A DNA stretch of 64,000 nucleotides from Nissolia schottii (taxonomy: Eukaryota > Streptophyta > Magnoliopsida > Fabales > Fabaceae). Below the pieces are notes generated by a model. That model was not told the origin of the DNA. It saw only the letters and a program-made list of their open reading frames with translations, and did not search any database. Made by a program: the position numbers and the translations under genes. Position 1 is the first letter of the stretch, and every line of letters starts with the position of its first letter. Shown here piece after piece: positions 47,716-60,681 of this stretch. Location: positions 62,001-126,000 of the forward strand of contig QANU01099724.1 in assembly GCA_003254905.1 (NCBI GenBank), given 5' to 3'.

Positions 47716-50700
47716 ATGAGGATGGTGGAACAGCACAACTTGCTATTGGGCTTAGCTCTATCAATCTTCATGGTTTTTTTGGGTCCTTTGATTGTTGAAG
47801 CTGCCCCTCCAACCTCTCTCATCACGCACCTCCCTGGCTTTAATTCCACTCTCCCATCCAAGCACTACTCCGGGTATGCAATAATACACCATTTTTTGAA
47901 AAAATTAAATTGATTTCATGATTATATATGAAATTCATCTTAATTTGTCAAAGCATATATATGCCCAAATGATTAATTAATGTACCCTTTTTTTTTAATG
48001 TTATGTATAATATTGGTTCGTCAATAAATTCATAAGATTAATTATGATTTTGATCCAGCAGCAAATTGAAAGATGTCTGTTTTTAATGAATTAATTTAGA
48101 TATATAAGCATTGATGGGAATGTTGAGAGTGGGAAGAACCTGTTCTACTACTTTGTAAGCTCCGAAAGGAATCCAGAGAAGGATCCAGTTGTTCTATGGC
48201 TGAATGGTGGACCTGGTTGCTCCAGCTTCGATGGCTTTGTTTATGAACATGGTATTTATTAATTACATGGTCCCATATTATTCTATATTCTAATTTTCCC
48301 ACTGATATTTTATAGAAAAGTCTTAATGAAATTTTACCCTACATGAGTTGAACTTTGTTGTGTCTTAATGGCTTTGTTTCTCTTTTAGTCCTTCTGCTAT
48401 ACAATTTTTTTTTACTAAGATAATAAAAGACCTTTTTACCTATCCTATAAGAGCAACTACTAAACCTTAACTTCAACTGTCCTTGGGCTATACTTGCTTT
48501 CCCTTTTTTTGGATTTAAACTTTCATGAATGTAAATATGGGGAACCAAAAAAAAAAATGTCGCCCTCATAAACGTTCAACATTTAACTCGAGTTTCAGCG
48601 AGGTGGGCACAATGCGTAGTTATAGGCTCAACAAAGGCTAAGAACCACTCGCTCACTTTATTGGTTATATTTTCCTTTTCCTTTTCCTTATCCACATCAC
48701 CACATTTTATTAGTCACTTGCTTTTTTTCCTCTCATGACGGCTGCTATCTATGTCAACTTAATCATAAAGTAAGTAAAAAACAAATTAAACTTTGAAGCT
48801 ATTATGTACATTCATGAATTGATTATTTTTGTCTCTCTCTCTTTTATTTATTTATTTATTTATTTATTTATTATTATTATTATATATATATACATATATA
48901 TTAGTTATCAGTGCAATAATTGATATATTGAATAAAAAATATTACAAAATAAAGTATTTTTCTTTTTCAGAGATCATCTGAGAAATTATCAAAAAATAAT
49001 TACAGTTGTGAAGTCTTAAATTGATCATAAAAAAGAGTTGCGAAAAACCAATTTAATTCTCAATTAATGATTAATTTTCACTTTTTTTAAAGACTAAATT
49101 AATATTTGGAATCCATTTTAACCAATAACGTGTTACCCTATCCCATAACACAACACATCAAACACCAATAAATAGTTTATTAATGTTTAGACAAACGCAA
49201 AAAATAACAAAAAGAAATCTTCCAATGAACATATTAATATCACAAAAATTTTGAAATCTAAATTAATGTCATTCAATTCTTTCAAATAACAAATTTGACT
49301 TTCAATTATTGTTGTGCTTATGTGAATGAATGTTGAAATAAATGGGGGAACGATGGATGGATGGATGGATGCAGGACCATTCAACTTTGAGGCTGCAAAA
49401 ACGGAAGGGAATCTGCCGACCTTGCATGTCAATCCATACAGTTGGTCTAAGGTTAAGAATTAATTAATATTACTACAATTCATCTATATGACATTGCATG
49501 TTTGTTTTTGTTGTTAGATTAAATCGAAGATCAATCTTAAGAAAATTTTCACTATTCATCCCTATATGGCCTGATGATTATTTAATTATGTCATCATCTA
49601 TAAATAATGAAAAGTTCTGAATGTCTAGGAGAGATATTTTGGAATATTGACATAATATGGTGGGTCTAATACAGATGGACTTTACCTATACAAGTAGGAC
49701 CAACTTTTTTTTTTGTTTTATGTTAGTTTTTTTTTTTGCGCTTTTGTTTTTATATTGTTTTATTTTAATTTTTTTAAAAAAAATTGTTATATACTTGTGA
49801 TTGCTTTCCAATTTTCGAAAGTTTTCCATTCCAACCACAATCCATTAATAATCACCTACAAATAATATAGTTTTTGTTTTAGGTTAGACCGTTGACAAAA
49901 GGGAAAAAAAGTAGGGGTAGATTGGAAAAATGGTAGAAATAAAAATATTTATTGACAACATCGTATGTGTTTAGACTTTCTCTTAATATATTCATTAATC
50001 AAAAATTGGAACTGCGTGTCTTCTAGGCTTTTGTTTGGTTGATGGCTGACACGTTTTGACTCACTCATGCAAATTAATCACAATGAGTGTTTAATTAGTG
50101 GTTAATCTTAAATTCCAAACTATACATCTTAAATTCTAAAATCTAGATTTTAACAAGGTTTTAATTAATTTAATTTAATTAAATTGATTTATTATTATTT
50201 TTTCAGTCATTTTAAACTAACAAATCTGATAAAAAACCATATTGATTTAGATACATGCACTAAATATTCTTAAAATAACATCAACATTTTATATATAGTT
50301 CAGGTATCCAACATAATTTATTTGGATTCTCCTGCGGGCGTTGGCCTCTCTTACTCCAAGAATTCCACCAATTACATAACTGGAGACCTGCAAACTGCCT
50401 CCGATACCCATGCTTTCCTCTTAAAGGTACGTAATTCCAATATTATATGTGTGACTTTTCATTATAAAATTTAAAGGAGAATTCTAATAGTAATAATAAT
50501 ATATACATAGGATCAAATAAATTAACCCAAGAGTATGCTATTTACTTAATTGATTAATTATATGCATCAAAATGTTTATACATGTCTCTGATGAATATAC
50601 AAGAAACAAAGCATCCTGTGAAGTAAATAAGCAATGAATATAACATTGTCTCGAAAAGAAAAGAAAAAAAAGCAATGAATATAACATATATTTTTATTTA

Positions 50701-53175
50701 TTTATTTTTTCCTTTCTTGGCAGTGGTTTGACCAATTCCCTGAATTCCTTGATAATCCATTTTATATTGCTGGGGAGTCTTATGCTGGAATATATGTGCC
50801 CACTCTGGCTTATGAAGTGGTTAAAGGTATCATTCTTTATTTATATCTTCAGGGTGGGCTTGATTTAGTTCCAGCTTGCTCTACATTTTATTTATTTATA
50901 TAAAAGATTAATTGTTGACGGAATAAAAAACAAAATTGTGAAGAGGATTTTGGATGAAATTATAACATAGATTATTTGTATGCCGGCCATGCCAGGAATC
51001 AAGGGCCGTGTTAAGCCCGTGATTAATTTTAAGGTACGTGTATATCAAAGCTATGAAATTTTCTTTAAAATTGACTATGTGAGCAAAGAAGTTTATATTA
51101 ATACTATTATTCTTTCGTCTGTATGCACGTACGCATAGGGTTACATGGTTGGAAATGGCGTCACGGACAGAAAATTTGACGACGATGCTTTTATCCCATT
51201 TGTGCGTGGGATGGGCCTCATATCCGACAATATTTATGAGGTCATTATAAACAATTTTTTGTTCTATTAATTAAGTAATAATACAAATTTAGTTAATTTG
51301 CATCAAAATTGCACGTCGTATTGTTATTACTTGAATGTTCTTTTATTTAAAATAACTAGCTAATTTGCAGGAGGTTAAAACCTTTTGCAAAGGAAATTAC
51401 TACGATTCTGATTCTGAAGGCAGCAACAATGAGTTGTGCTCCAAAAGCAAAGAAAAAGTTGACCGGGTGAGATGAATGGCAGCGTGCATCATGCATATAG
51501 TTTTTCAAAATATTTTGAAGACTTTTTTTATTAGTAGTCTTTGAATTGTTCATTTTGAAGATTAAAATATGATTTTACTCTATTTTTAACCAACAAATGA
51601 TACATTGAGTGATTTAATTTTGATGCAATGATAAAAAAAAAAAAAAGATTTTAGCTGAGTCATTAAATCATGTATTATTATATCACAAAAGTAATATGCT
51701 CTTATAAAACATTTTGTACGGTCGTCAATCTCAAAACCTACGTATTTATATATATGATTGATAATTGACCATAGTCGCAATGCAACGTATTAAAATTAAT
51801 CTCTAATAAATATTAATAATAGGCGGTTGATGGGCTTAACGTGTACAACATACTAGAGCCGTGCTATCATGACCCCTCTTCTTCTTCTACAAATGGAAGC
51901 AGCAACTTGCCATTGAGTTTCCAGCAATTAGGGGAAACTGAGAGGCCTCTCCCTGTAAGAAAGAGGATGTTTGGTAGGGCCTGGCCCTTTGGAGCCCCAG
52001 TCAGAGATGGGCCCCTTACACTATGGCCCCAATTGGCTGAAAATAGTCGCGTTCCCTGTATTGTAAGTATTCATTAATTACTGCCCAATTTATAACAGGA
52101 AGAAAAATTATTAGGTATCCGTGGATGGCTGATTGAAATTGTGTTCTCACCATTTTGTACTTGGGATGGTGGGCCATCCGCCATTGACTCATATATAGAT
52201 TTATTCTATGAGTGTATTCTATGAGTGGTTGGACACAATCATGTTATATGTCTGCCTGCGTTGAGCGCGTGACAATGGCATGATGAAATAATCTATAGTA
52301 AGTAGCATATGATTATTATACGGTGATTCTAGATGGTTTGATTTGGCAAAGAGCAGAGTGATGAAGTGGCAAATTCATGGCTAAACAGCGAACAAGTCAG
52401 GAAAGCCATTCATGCTGAGCCGGTAAGTAATGCAATTATAACACTTGCTGAATTTTGACAAGCTCCTATTAGCAATTGTGGTAAATAATTGATTATAGCC
52501 GGCCATGTAACCGCGCAGAAAAGTGTGGCGGGTCCGTGGGAATTATGCACTGGAAGGATAAGTTACAGCCACGATGCTGGAAGCATGATTCCTTACCACA
52601 AGCAGCTCACCATGATGGCCTATCGAGCCCTCATTTTCAGGTGCGTACGTGTGTCAACCACCACTACTACCACTGCTAGCACCTTATTGCTTCAATCTTA
52701 ATCTTAAGTTGAACCGACATATGAATACGTGTGAATGATTTTATGGCAGTGGTGACCACGATATGTGCGTGCCATTCACCGGAAGTGAAGCGTGGACTCG
52801 ATCTTTGGGATACAAGATTTTGGATGAATGGAGGCCATGGATCTCTAACGCCCAAGTTGCTGGGTACTGTCATTAATTATGTGTTCTCTCTAATTTCCTT
52901 CCTTATTAGCTAGCTACACGTCATAACAAATGGCGGTGGCCTTTCTCATTTGGTGCAGGTACTTGCAAGCATACGATAACAACCTCATCTTCCTCACTGT
53001 CAAGGTAAATCAATCATAAATTAACGCATATACCCATTCCAATCCAGGATATTTCAACTTAGTTAATCGTATACTTGGCGGAATGGTGCAGGGAGCTGGA
53101 CACACCGTACCTGAATACAAGCCAAGGGAGGCACTTGATTTTTACACCCGGTGGTTGGAAGGAAAACCAATATGA
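47716..53175 (+). CDS. SCPL20: Serine carboxypeptidase-like protein (SCPL20-like)
   Basis: Exons: 47716-47873, 48100-48251, 49375-49451, 50304-50426, 50724-50826, 50996-51033, 51139-51240, 51371-51466, 51823-52062, 52357-52422, 52519-52640, 52750-52863, 52959-53004, 53092-53175. All GT-AG, in frame, 506 residues, usual for the family. Signal peptide in residues 1-29 ([21 protein letters not shown] without its last residue). S10 peptidase landmarks: [14 protein letters not shown] (oxyanion region), [10 protein letters not shown] (Ser189), [10 protein letters not shown] (Asp430) and [11 protein letters not shown] (His483), so the triad is complete. N-glycosylation sequons include NST near residue 43. 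The family removes C-terminal residues from peptides in vacuole or apoplast; some members are acyltransferases, and substrate cannot be told here. Exon 6 codes for only 13 residues. An ATGG microsatellite abuts the exon 3 acceptor. The copia LTR lies 129 bp upstream. Confidence 0.95.
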
Positions 53176-53279
53176 TTGATTATATATGTACACACTATTA
53201 TATATCAAAGATACTACATAGTTGTCATTTAATTTACACCATTTATGAATAATAAAAAAAATTAAACACGTATATGGCA

Positions 53280-53620
53280 GAATGAGGATGCTACGGTAGA
53301 TGTGTGAACATACTAGAGAAGATTGAGGTAACACCTGTAGTACAAAAAATAATAAAATCTCGTTTTAGATTGTTTGGACATGTGAGAAGAAGACTATTAA
53401 AAATCTCAATAAGAAGAGTAGATCAAATGATGGATAACTTAATAGCTAAAGATATGGGAAAACCTAGATAAACTACAGAATAAAAAACCTAGATAAATTA
53501 TAGAGTAAATTATTAAAAAAAATTTAGAGTTAATGATTTACACGAAACTATAACCCTTGATAGGGTACTATGACATCGCTTGGTAGTGGAATATGGCTAT
53601 GTTGTTGTATACCGCACTAG
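53280..53620 (+). mobile_element. RTE-type LINE 3' fragment after the SCPL20-like gene
   Basis: Decayed C-terminal end of an RTE polyprotein: RFRLFGHVRRRLLKISIRRV at about 53362-53420, with RVDQMMDNLIAKDMGKPR following. Then comes the tail TACTATGACATCGCTTGG, GTAGTGGAATATGGC and TTGTTGTA. This is the same terminus as at 15441-15527. Stops and shifts are present. It begins about 105 bp past the carboxypeptidase stop and may serve as part of its 3' UTR. Confidence 0.8.
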
Positions 53621-54001
53621 TGCATACAACAATAGACACGTAAATTAATTAATTACCTCCTCAGCGATGACATATTTTACAGCAAATGTGAAACTGGCAG
53701 TTAAGTTAATTAATTACCTCCTCAGAGATCAATGGGTACGTTATATAAATATATATAATAATAAATAATGAAAAACGATTATTCAAGTTAATACTCAAAG
53801 CACAGTAGGGCACCCTGTCACTGGCATTCAGAAAACTATGAAGATAAGCAAGTTCAAATGCAAAGTCAAATTAAGACAAACGGTGCAAAGAAAACTAAAC
53901 TAAGAAAATTGAGTCAATCTCAGAAAGTAGATATAGGAAGTGAAACAAGAGCTGAAGACAGAACACAATAATCTTGGCCCCTGAACCTTCCGCCACGCTA
54001 A

Positions 54002-57000
54002 TTATTCCTCCTCTTCTGCCTCCTCCAGCCACTTGACAAAGGGTTCGAGCGCCTTCACAAAGTTTTGCCTGTAACAAGCATTTCCACATAAGCAACTTTC
54101 AGTGGCAGAAAAAATGGCACAAGAAAGGAGGAAACTTGTACAGAGAAATTTTTTCTCAAGAGCCAGTGAATGCCCCAAAACTTATTGCATTACCTGCCCT
54201 TGGTGTTTGTTCCTTTTCGGAACCAATGAAGAATGGTATCTTCAGCCAGCACATCCTGGTCATAAAGGGACCTGATAATCTCGGGGAACAGCTTCATGAG
54301 TTTTGCATCCTCGTAGCATTGCATCTGTACTTTGTACATCAGTTCAAGCTCGAGTTTCCCAGTGGTGCAGAATGTATTCAACAATGCTGCCCAAGTTTTT
54401 ACCTTTAGAAGGAAAAAAAACACAGCAATTTCATCAGCTTCCACAGGATAGAACGTGCATTACATGCAAGAAAAGTAGAAAACTAGTTGGCTTTCCTGAT
54501 AAGCAATTACATGTATATGAAAAGCAACCGTCAAAACAAGTCAATGCGAGCATGTGTCAACACAATATAAGAACACCTAATCCATGACTCCAATTATTCC
54601 ACAGAACCCAGCTAGCTTATGAATACACAATGTGCATAAGCTCTACAGCTCTTCTTCATAGATTCAGGTGACAGGTCCAACATCACATTCAAAGACGAGA
54701 ACATCAAGAGACTAAAACCATTCAAAAAACGTATAAACCAATTCACCTGTTCCACTAATGGCATTAGCAAATTTTCAAGTCAAAGATCATAAAACAAGAA
54801 TTTTTTCAATACTGCCTACTTTGAATCTGATAGAAACCCCAAACCCAAGCCCACTGTTACTAAAGTCTGCACTAGGAAGGAAAAGAGCAGCACTGACCAA
54901 AAGGGTACGGAGCCTGACCCGGGGGAAAAGAAAGAGAACAGCAGGGAATATTTTTAGTGAGGACAGCATCAGAGTTGGTTGTGCTGACTAGGAAAGAGAA
55001 ATTGGGAGTCTGAGGAGGAGAGGGTGCGTATGCCTCTGCAGGGGAAAAAGAAGGAGAATTCACATTGAGGCTTAGGAGGGTGAAGGTCCCCTTATCATAC
55101 CTGGGTTATTTCCTATTCCGTTTTTATCTTCTACGCTGTTTCTTCTTCATTTTTCTGCAGCTCTTATTGTAATCCATACGGTTTTTACCAACTAAAACTG
55201 ATATTCCACCTAGAACTACCAGTTTCTACATCAATACACCGAGGTTATTCAAATTTTCTAGTCCATTTGATACCAGTTTTAACAGGATCCTTACCTAACA
55301 AACACATGTACACTAGTTCAAAGATAACAAAGGCAACGTTTCTAAACAAACACACATAGGCATAGACACAGAATGTCTAAAGTATACCTGGCGCAAGGCT
55401 GAATTTGAATTCTGTTGCTGATTTTTCCCTGACCACTGAACAGCATCCATTAAAACGTCCCACAAGACCCGAACAACTTCAATGTCTGGTAATTTAGCAT
55501 CTTTAACTTGAAGCTTCACAGTTTCTATGACTTCAGATATATCAGCCTCCTCTGTTATCAACGTCGTTAAAGTAGACTTCATTTCCTTAAGTTTCACCTC
55601 AAATATTTTCTTCTCATTATACTCTACCAAGGTTAACAGTCCTTCCTTGCTAAAAAGTTGACAATGAACAAACATCTATAAGTTCCACCTTAGAGAACAA
55701 AACATTAAACACAATCAAATGCAGTGTAATAACACATCCACCTGTAAGATTGCAAAGGGTTGGGGAAAGAGGTTTTCTGAAAGTCGTGCATGTTATGTAG
55801 TAGTAATTAGTTAATTAAATGGACGTCAATCACAGTAATCAATCGGATAGAATACATTTAATACAAGCACGTGTTAGGCTTTGAAAGTTCTTAGAGAAGG
55901 TGGAACCATGGAAAGCAGGAAACCCAAACATTCTCTCAAACTTTCTCTTTAATTTATATGCAGTGTATTTTCATCACAGAAGAACGAGCAAGATATCAAA
56001 CATATATGACAACAACCCTGACTTTTCAAGGTTACTTAACTGCCAGACACCTTTTTGGTCACATTGCCAGATACCTTTTTATTGTGGTCAAATTGCCACA
56101 CGCCTTAAACAGTTAAACCCCATCAAGTGACACCTTGATCACAATATTATTATGAAAATAATGTCATGATATATTAGTGTCGTGAGATATTTACAGTATT
56201 AGTAGAAGAAAAACACTTTTTCTTAATTTTTTCATTTTTTAAAAATATTTAACTCCTCTGATCAACATTTTCTGTTTTTGCTCAATCAAAAATTGGATGC
56301 TGACAATTAGTCTAATCTTTCAACTTTTAAATTGATCCAACCAAGCCAAAGCCACCTCGGTAGACCATCTTTGTTAGCAAGAAAAGAATGGAGAATGAAG
56401 TACAGCATCCACAAATGAAATCAACCATGCTGAAAATGTGTCTATGTATCTAACTAGTAAGTCTTACTTGAAATGCTCAGAGAAAGCCTCATTTGATCTT
56501 TTTGTAGGGGGGAAAAAGTCCAAAAGGTTATCCTCCACTTTTCCACGTTTCAGAATTGAAATAAGATCATCAAGGCTGTTGTCAACCAGATACTCCTTAA
56601 AGAACTCGGTTACAAATGACAGAACTAGCCCTTTGCCCACAAGATTATCTTTAAGAAGTGGCTGGAACACAGTCTCTGGAGGAAGACCAGAAAGCTTCTG
56701 GGAGAATGCAAGTGCTGTGAAGATTGCTAACTTTTTCCTCTCATTTTCCTCAAAAAGCTCCAAGGACTGTAGGAATCTTCGCATGACATTCTCAAGGCTC
56801 TTGATGAGAAATGGCTTTCTCCGTAAAATCTTTTGTACGTAGATTACAGACGGCAGAATGACTTCACGCTTTGGCTCACATTCTATAATAGAGTAAGGAT
56901 GGTGCTCTCCCTCATCAGGCTTGGTAGTTCCAGGTTGTGTACGACCCCCAACAAAAACAACCTACAGTAATGCAGCAAACTTATATCATACAAAGCATTC

Positions 57001-57608
57001 ACAAAAGAATAAATTACAAGGAAGGATATAGAGCTTTCACACTGATTAGTCAGATGCAAAACAGTTAAAGACATCCGAAACATTCAACTTAGATTACATG
57101 AATGTTGAAATTAAATGGAATAAGGGCATACATTTTCTATTCATTGTCAACCCATTCTATACAAATTCGCCTGTATAAATTAGTAGTTTACTTTTCAGTT
57201 AAATACGTCCCTGATTGCTAAAGACTGTGAATCAAGTTTAGGGCAACAAACCCATTTTTATGTAAGCTATTTAGATAAACAGCCTCTTAATGCAGATATA
57301 GATGTCAGTGTCAAGATGATTTTCACGTCAGATCTAAAGGGGATATACAATGGAAGTTTAGAATTGAAGAAAATTTAGATGTCAAGACATAGATTTCAGG
57401 TTAACTAACGCAATGCTGGATATCAATGGAAGCAATATGAAGCATAATGGATGACCCTAAGTTATATATGGCAATATAGCATATTGAGAGAAGTGGCTTA
57501 TTGTGAAAGCAAAAGGAACAAATCTTGACTATCTGATCATGCCTCTATAGTCAAGATTAGAACATAAAATGTGACATTTCTCAGAAGTCATGAGACCTTT
57601 GTAAAAAA

Positions 57609-57649
<41 letters not shown>

Positions 57650-58934
57650 ATAATAACAAATAAATAAATAAATAAATAAACATGTTTCCTCAATCCAAAC
57701 CACGCGCAGATGATGAAGGTCTTGATATAAATCAGACACTACCAAACCATGCCACAGATCATAACAGTTATATATGAAATTAAAGCACGAATGTCAAGAT
57801 AAAATGAAATATACAACTACATTCTCCAAAATCAATGATTTCCAATTAGCAAATCTAAAATCCATAGAACATAAATTAATTAACAGAAAAAAAACATTTC
57901 ATTAGAAACCTTGCCTCAAAGAAGGTGTCACCGTATCTTGAGAAGTCAAGGTCCGCAGACTCAATGCTCTTAGCTACAAGTTCCTAAACTCAAAAATTAC
58001 TTTATCAGTATCACAAAGATATCTATGTGATACAGGTCAATGCATGCAAATTGTCAATAAATGAACTGAATGTAAAATGCAGAGGTTATAATACCAGATC
58101 ACCATCATTATCCAAATAAATCTGGACCACTGCATCCGCAAACGTTGCAGGGTCCAATGGTGCCGCAATATTCCGTTTGCGGGTCTTAATCCGCGTGCCA
58201 CTGAAGATCAAGATAAAGAAAACAAAAGACAGAAAACCTCAACAAAAAATTGCACATAGTAATACACATTATAAAATGCAGGAGAAAGCCCCCCCAACCC
58301 CACCCCTCCCCAAAAAAAAAAATAGTAAAAAATTTACGGATATCATATGTTATTCAGTATTATGGCAGTAAAAATTTTCAATGCAATAAATTATAAGATG
58401 CATTACCACACTGGCAAGTGAAAGCTTGCAGATTTGTTATGACCAAAAAAAAAAAATTGACAGAACAGAGAATACCACTCAAAGTGCAAGAGATTCTAAT
58501 ACTATTATCCCTCAAAATTGATAAACATATATAACTCAACACGGTATAACTGAGCAAAATTGAGATTTTAGGTAAATAAAAAAGAAACAGAATCTAGCTA
58601 CATAATAAAGAAAGTGGAAGAAATAACGATAAAACAAGACTTACCCAAGAGTGGGTTTCTCCTTGGAGGAGCTGCAATAATAGCAAGAGGAAAAAAAACC
58701 AATCAATCGTGGCTTACAGTCAAATCGAGGCTCAATTATTATTATTTTCCCCAATAATTAGAGAAATTGAAGAGAAGATGTTTGATGAATCGAAACGGGA
58801 AAATTGAATCGTAACCCAAGGTAAGAAATAAAAATTGAATGAAATCGGAGAAGGAAATTCAAAAATGAAAATAGCAGAGGCTCCTAAACAAACAAAAACG
58901 CCGAATTAAAATGAGAGAGAGAGGGTTACCTCAT
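54002..58934 (-). CDS. BZW2: BZW/eIF5-mimic protein with W2 domain
   Basis: Coding exons (minus strand): 58934-58930, 58671-58645, 58200-58095, 57983-57915, 56961-56468, 55649-55388, 54402-54194, 54068-54002. In frame, 412 residues, the length expected for the plant BZW-like family. Start: ATG 58934, with only ATGAG in the first coding exon, opening MSSSKEKPTLGGTRIKTRKR. Residues 70-235 are helical-repeat type (ILRRKPFLIKSLENVMRRF, FFKEYLVDNSLDDLISILKR). The W2 domain (about 245-405) ends LHWFRKGTNTKGRQNFVKAL and FVKWLEEAEEEE, the aromatic/acidic box shared with eIF5, eIF2B-epsilon and eIF4G. Animal homologues bind eIF2/eIF3 and lower start-codon initiation by competing with eIF5; the plant role is less known. 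Intron 4 uses a GC donor (57914-57913) if the conserved FFE-VVF junction is kept. BZW1 versus BZW2 cannot be assigned; the symbol names the family. Confidence 0.93.
54403..55387. other. BZW-like gene intron 6 with a GC-richer insert
   Basis: 985-bp intron. 54830-55080 is purine-rich and GC-richer (GACCCGGGGGAAAAG, CTGAGGAGGAGAGGG) compared with the rest of the intron, so it may be a transposed fragment. No element ends and no protein similarity were recognised. Confidence 0.4.
57605..57682. repeat. (TTA)n and (AAAT)n microsatellites
   Basis: TTA/ATT units at about 57610-57650 followed by AAAT units to about 57680, in intron 4 of the BZW-like gene. Confidence 0.92.
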
Positions 58935-59009
58935 AAACGAAAGAATCGATAGGTCGAAGAGTCTGCGACTGTGTTTTGCTGCTGCTGTTGCCGGGGATGC
59001 GAAGTAGCA

Positions 59010-59985
59010 GAACCGAAAGGAAACAATAGAAATCAAAAGCGAAGGAAAATAATAAAACACAAAAACTTTACGCTATTATCCTAGGCTTAATTTAAAATAA
59101 TAATAATAAATAAATAAATAAATAAAGAATGTGAGAAAAATGAAAGCAAAGAATTTGTGAAGTCAATATAAATCTTTTGAATACTTGTGTAATATTAATG
59201 ATTTCTTAATAAGTGTGTAAAAATCTTAAGGTTACATTTAGTTAATGATATAGAATATATAAATACACAGACACAAAATCCTGTTTAGTTATGAAGACAT
59301 GTACAAAAATTTGTATCTCCTAACAAAAAATTAATGTATTTTCTGTACATCTATTTGCTAGACCATAAGGATAAGGACTAAGATAGAGTTTTAATGAAAT
59401 TACTTTTTGGTAGTCAAAGTTTTAATGAAATTGTGATTGAGTAAGAAGGAGAAGTAAATTGTATGTTTTTATGTCTTGTAACCACAAAATCAAATATGAT
59501 ACAGATACAATAAATTGTGTTTTGTATATTATCATCAAACAAAATACAAGACTAACTTTTAATCTTATATCTAATGTCTTTGTCTTCATGTTCTATGTTT
59601 TAATTTTGTTTCAATAACCAAACACAATCTAAAAGACTCTTATTTGTAGACGAATAAAGTACTATTAAAGAAAATATGTGTTAGGAGTAGAAATAAGTGT
59701 AAAGTTATTTAAAATTTGAACTCGTTTTTCAAGGAAAAAAAACTGCCACGATTGAACTATTTATTTAAAAAAACTAAAGAATTTGGACACTATGACAATA
59801 TTTTTATGAAATCTTCTTTATATATGTAATAGATTTTTTTGGGTAAAAGAGCCAACTGGGCTCTAAATTTAATTTAGTTTAGTTTAATACTTTGAAAGAT
59901 TTAATAATATTAATAATAACGAGAGGGATTGCTGGAACTTCTTGTCCACCCACAATTAAATTTGTTATATAAATATTTGTGTTAA
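59010..59985. other. Upstream region of the BZW-like gene and AT-rich intergenic DNA
   Basis: The part nearest the gene (58935-59020) should hold its 5' UTR. Beyond it lies AT-rich sequence with no reading frame of note. Confidence 0.5.
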
Positions 59986-59994
59986 TTTATAAAT

Positions 59995-60380
59995 GGATTA
60001 AATATATTTTTAATCCTTAAAAAATAATAAATTTTGGGTTTTATATTTAAAAAAAACATTGCTAAGAAATAGCTCCTCACAAATTTTTTTTGGTAAGATT
60101 TAATCTCTAATAAAGTTGGGTTGTTAACGGTCACGTGGCAAGTTAAGTGCAATATCACATGTCAATTTTGTGTAGACACATGGTTTGTCACGTGGACAAG
60201 TTAATTGTGCAATTAACGGTCTAACTTGACGGTAGAGATTAAATCCTACCAAAATATTTTGTCGACGATTTCTTGACAAAATATCCTACCAAAAATTTTG
60301 TCAGGACGATTTAACAAAATTTTATTTTAGATAAAACACAAAATTTATAATTTTTTAAGGATTAAAAACATATTTAACCC
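59995..60380. mobile_element. MITE with perfect 9-bp target duplication
   Basis: Left GGATTAAATATATTTTTAAT then CCTTAAAAAATAATAAATTTT. The reverse of the right end is GGGTTAAATATGTTTTTAAT then CCTTAAAAAATTATAAATTTT, about 50 bp nearly identical. TTTATAAAT occurs on both sides (59986-59994 and 60381-60389). A 9-bp duplication and these ends fit a Mutator-type MITE common in legumes. Inner arms also pair (GGTAAGATTTAATCTCTA with TAGAGATTAAATCCTACC). 386 bp, no coding. Confidence 0.9.
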
Positions 60381-60681
60381 TTTATAAATTTTTCCAATTG
60401 AAAGAGATGAGTGAAAAAAAAAACTATTATTGAAGGAAATGGAACGGGGCTGATGGAAAAACAGTTATGCAGTTTTTTTTTCCCATAAGATATAGTTATT
60501 ATAAATTAAGAAAGTGAAACTGTCATAATTTTTTTGTCGGGTTAAAATTGAAAAGAGAATTGTGACCAAAAGAGCGGTTAAAATGCTTCATCGACATTAT
60601 ATAGTAGTGTAGAAAATAATAATACTTCCCTAAAAAAATTAACAATATTAATGATAAGAATAATAACAACAATAAGAATAA

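Noticed and set aside
54758..55063. Opposing frames of 60-77 codons in BZW-like intron 6
   Set aside because: They lie inside an intron confirmed by in-frame exons on both sides, with no recognisable domain.
57909..57914. GT donor five bases after the GC donor in the BZW-like gene
   Set aside because: Using it would add five bases and shift the frame into the next exon, which begins with the conserved VVFVGGRTQPGT.
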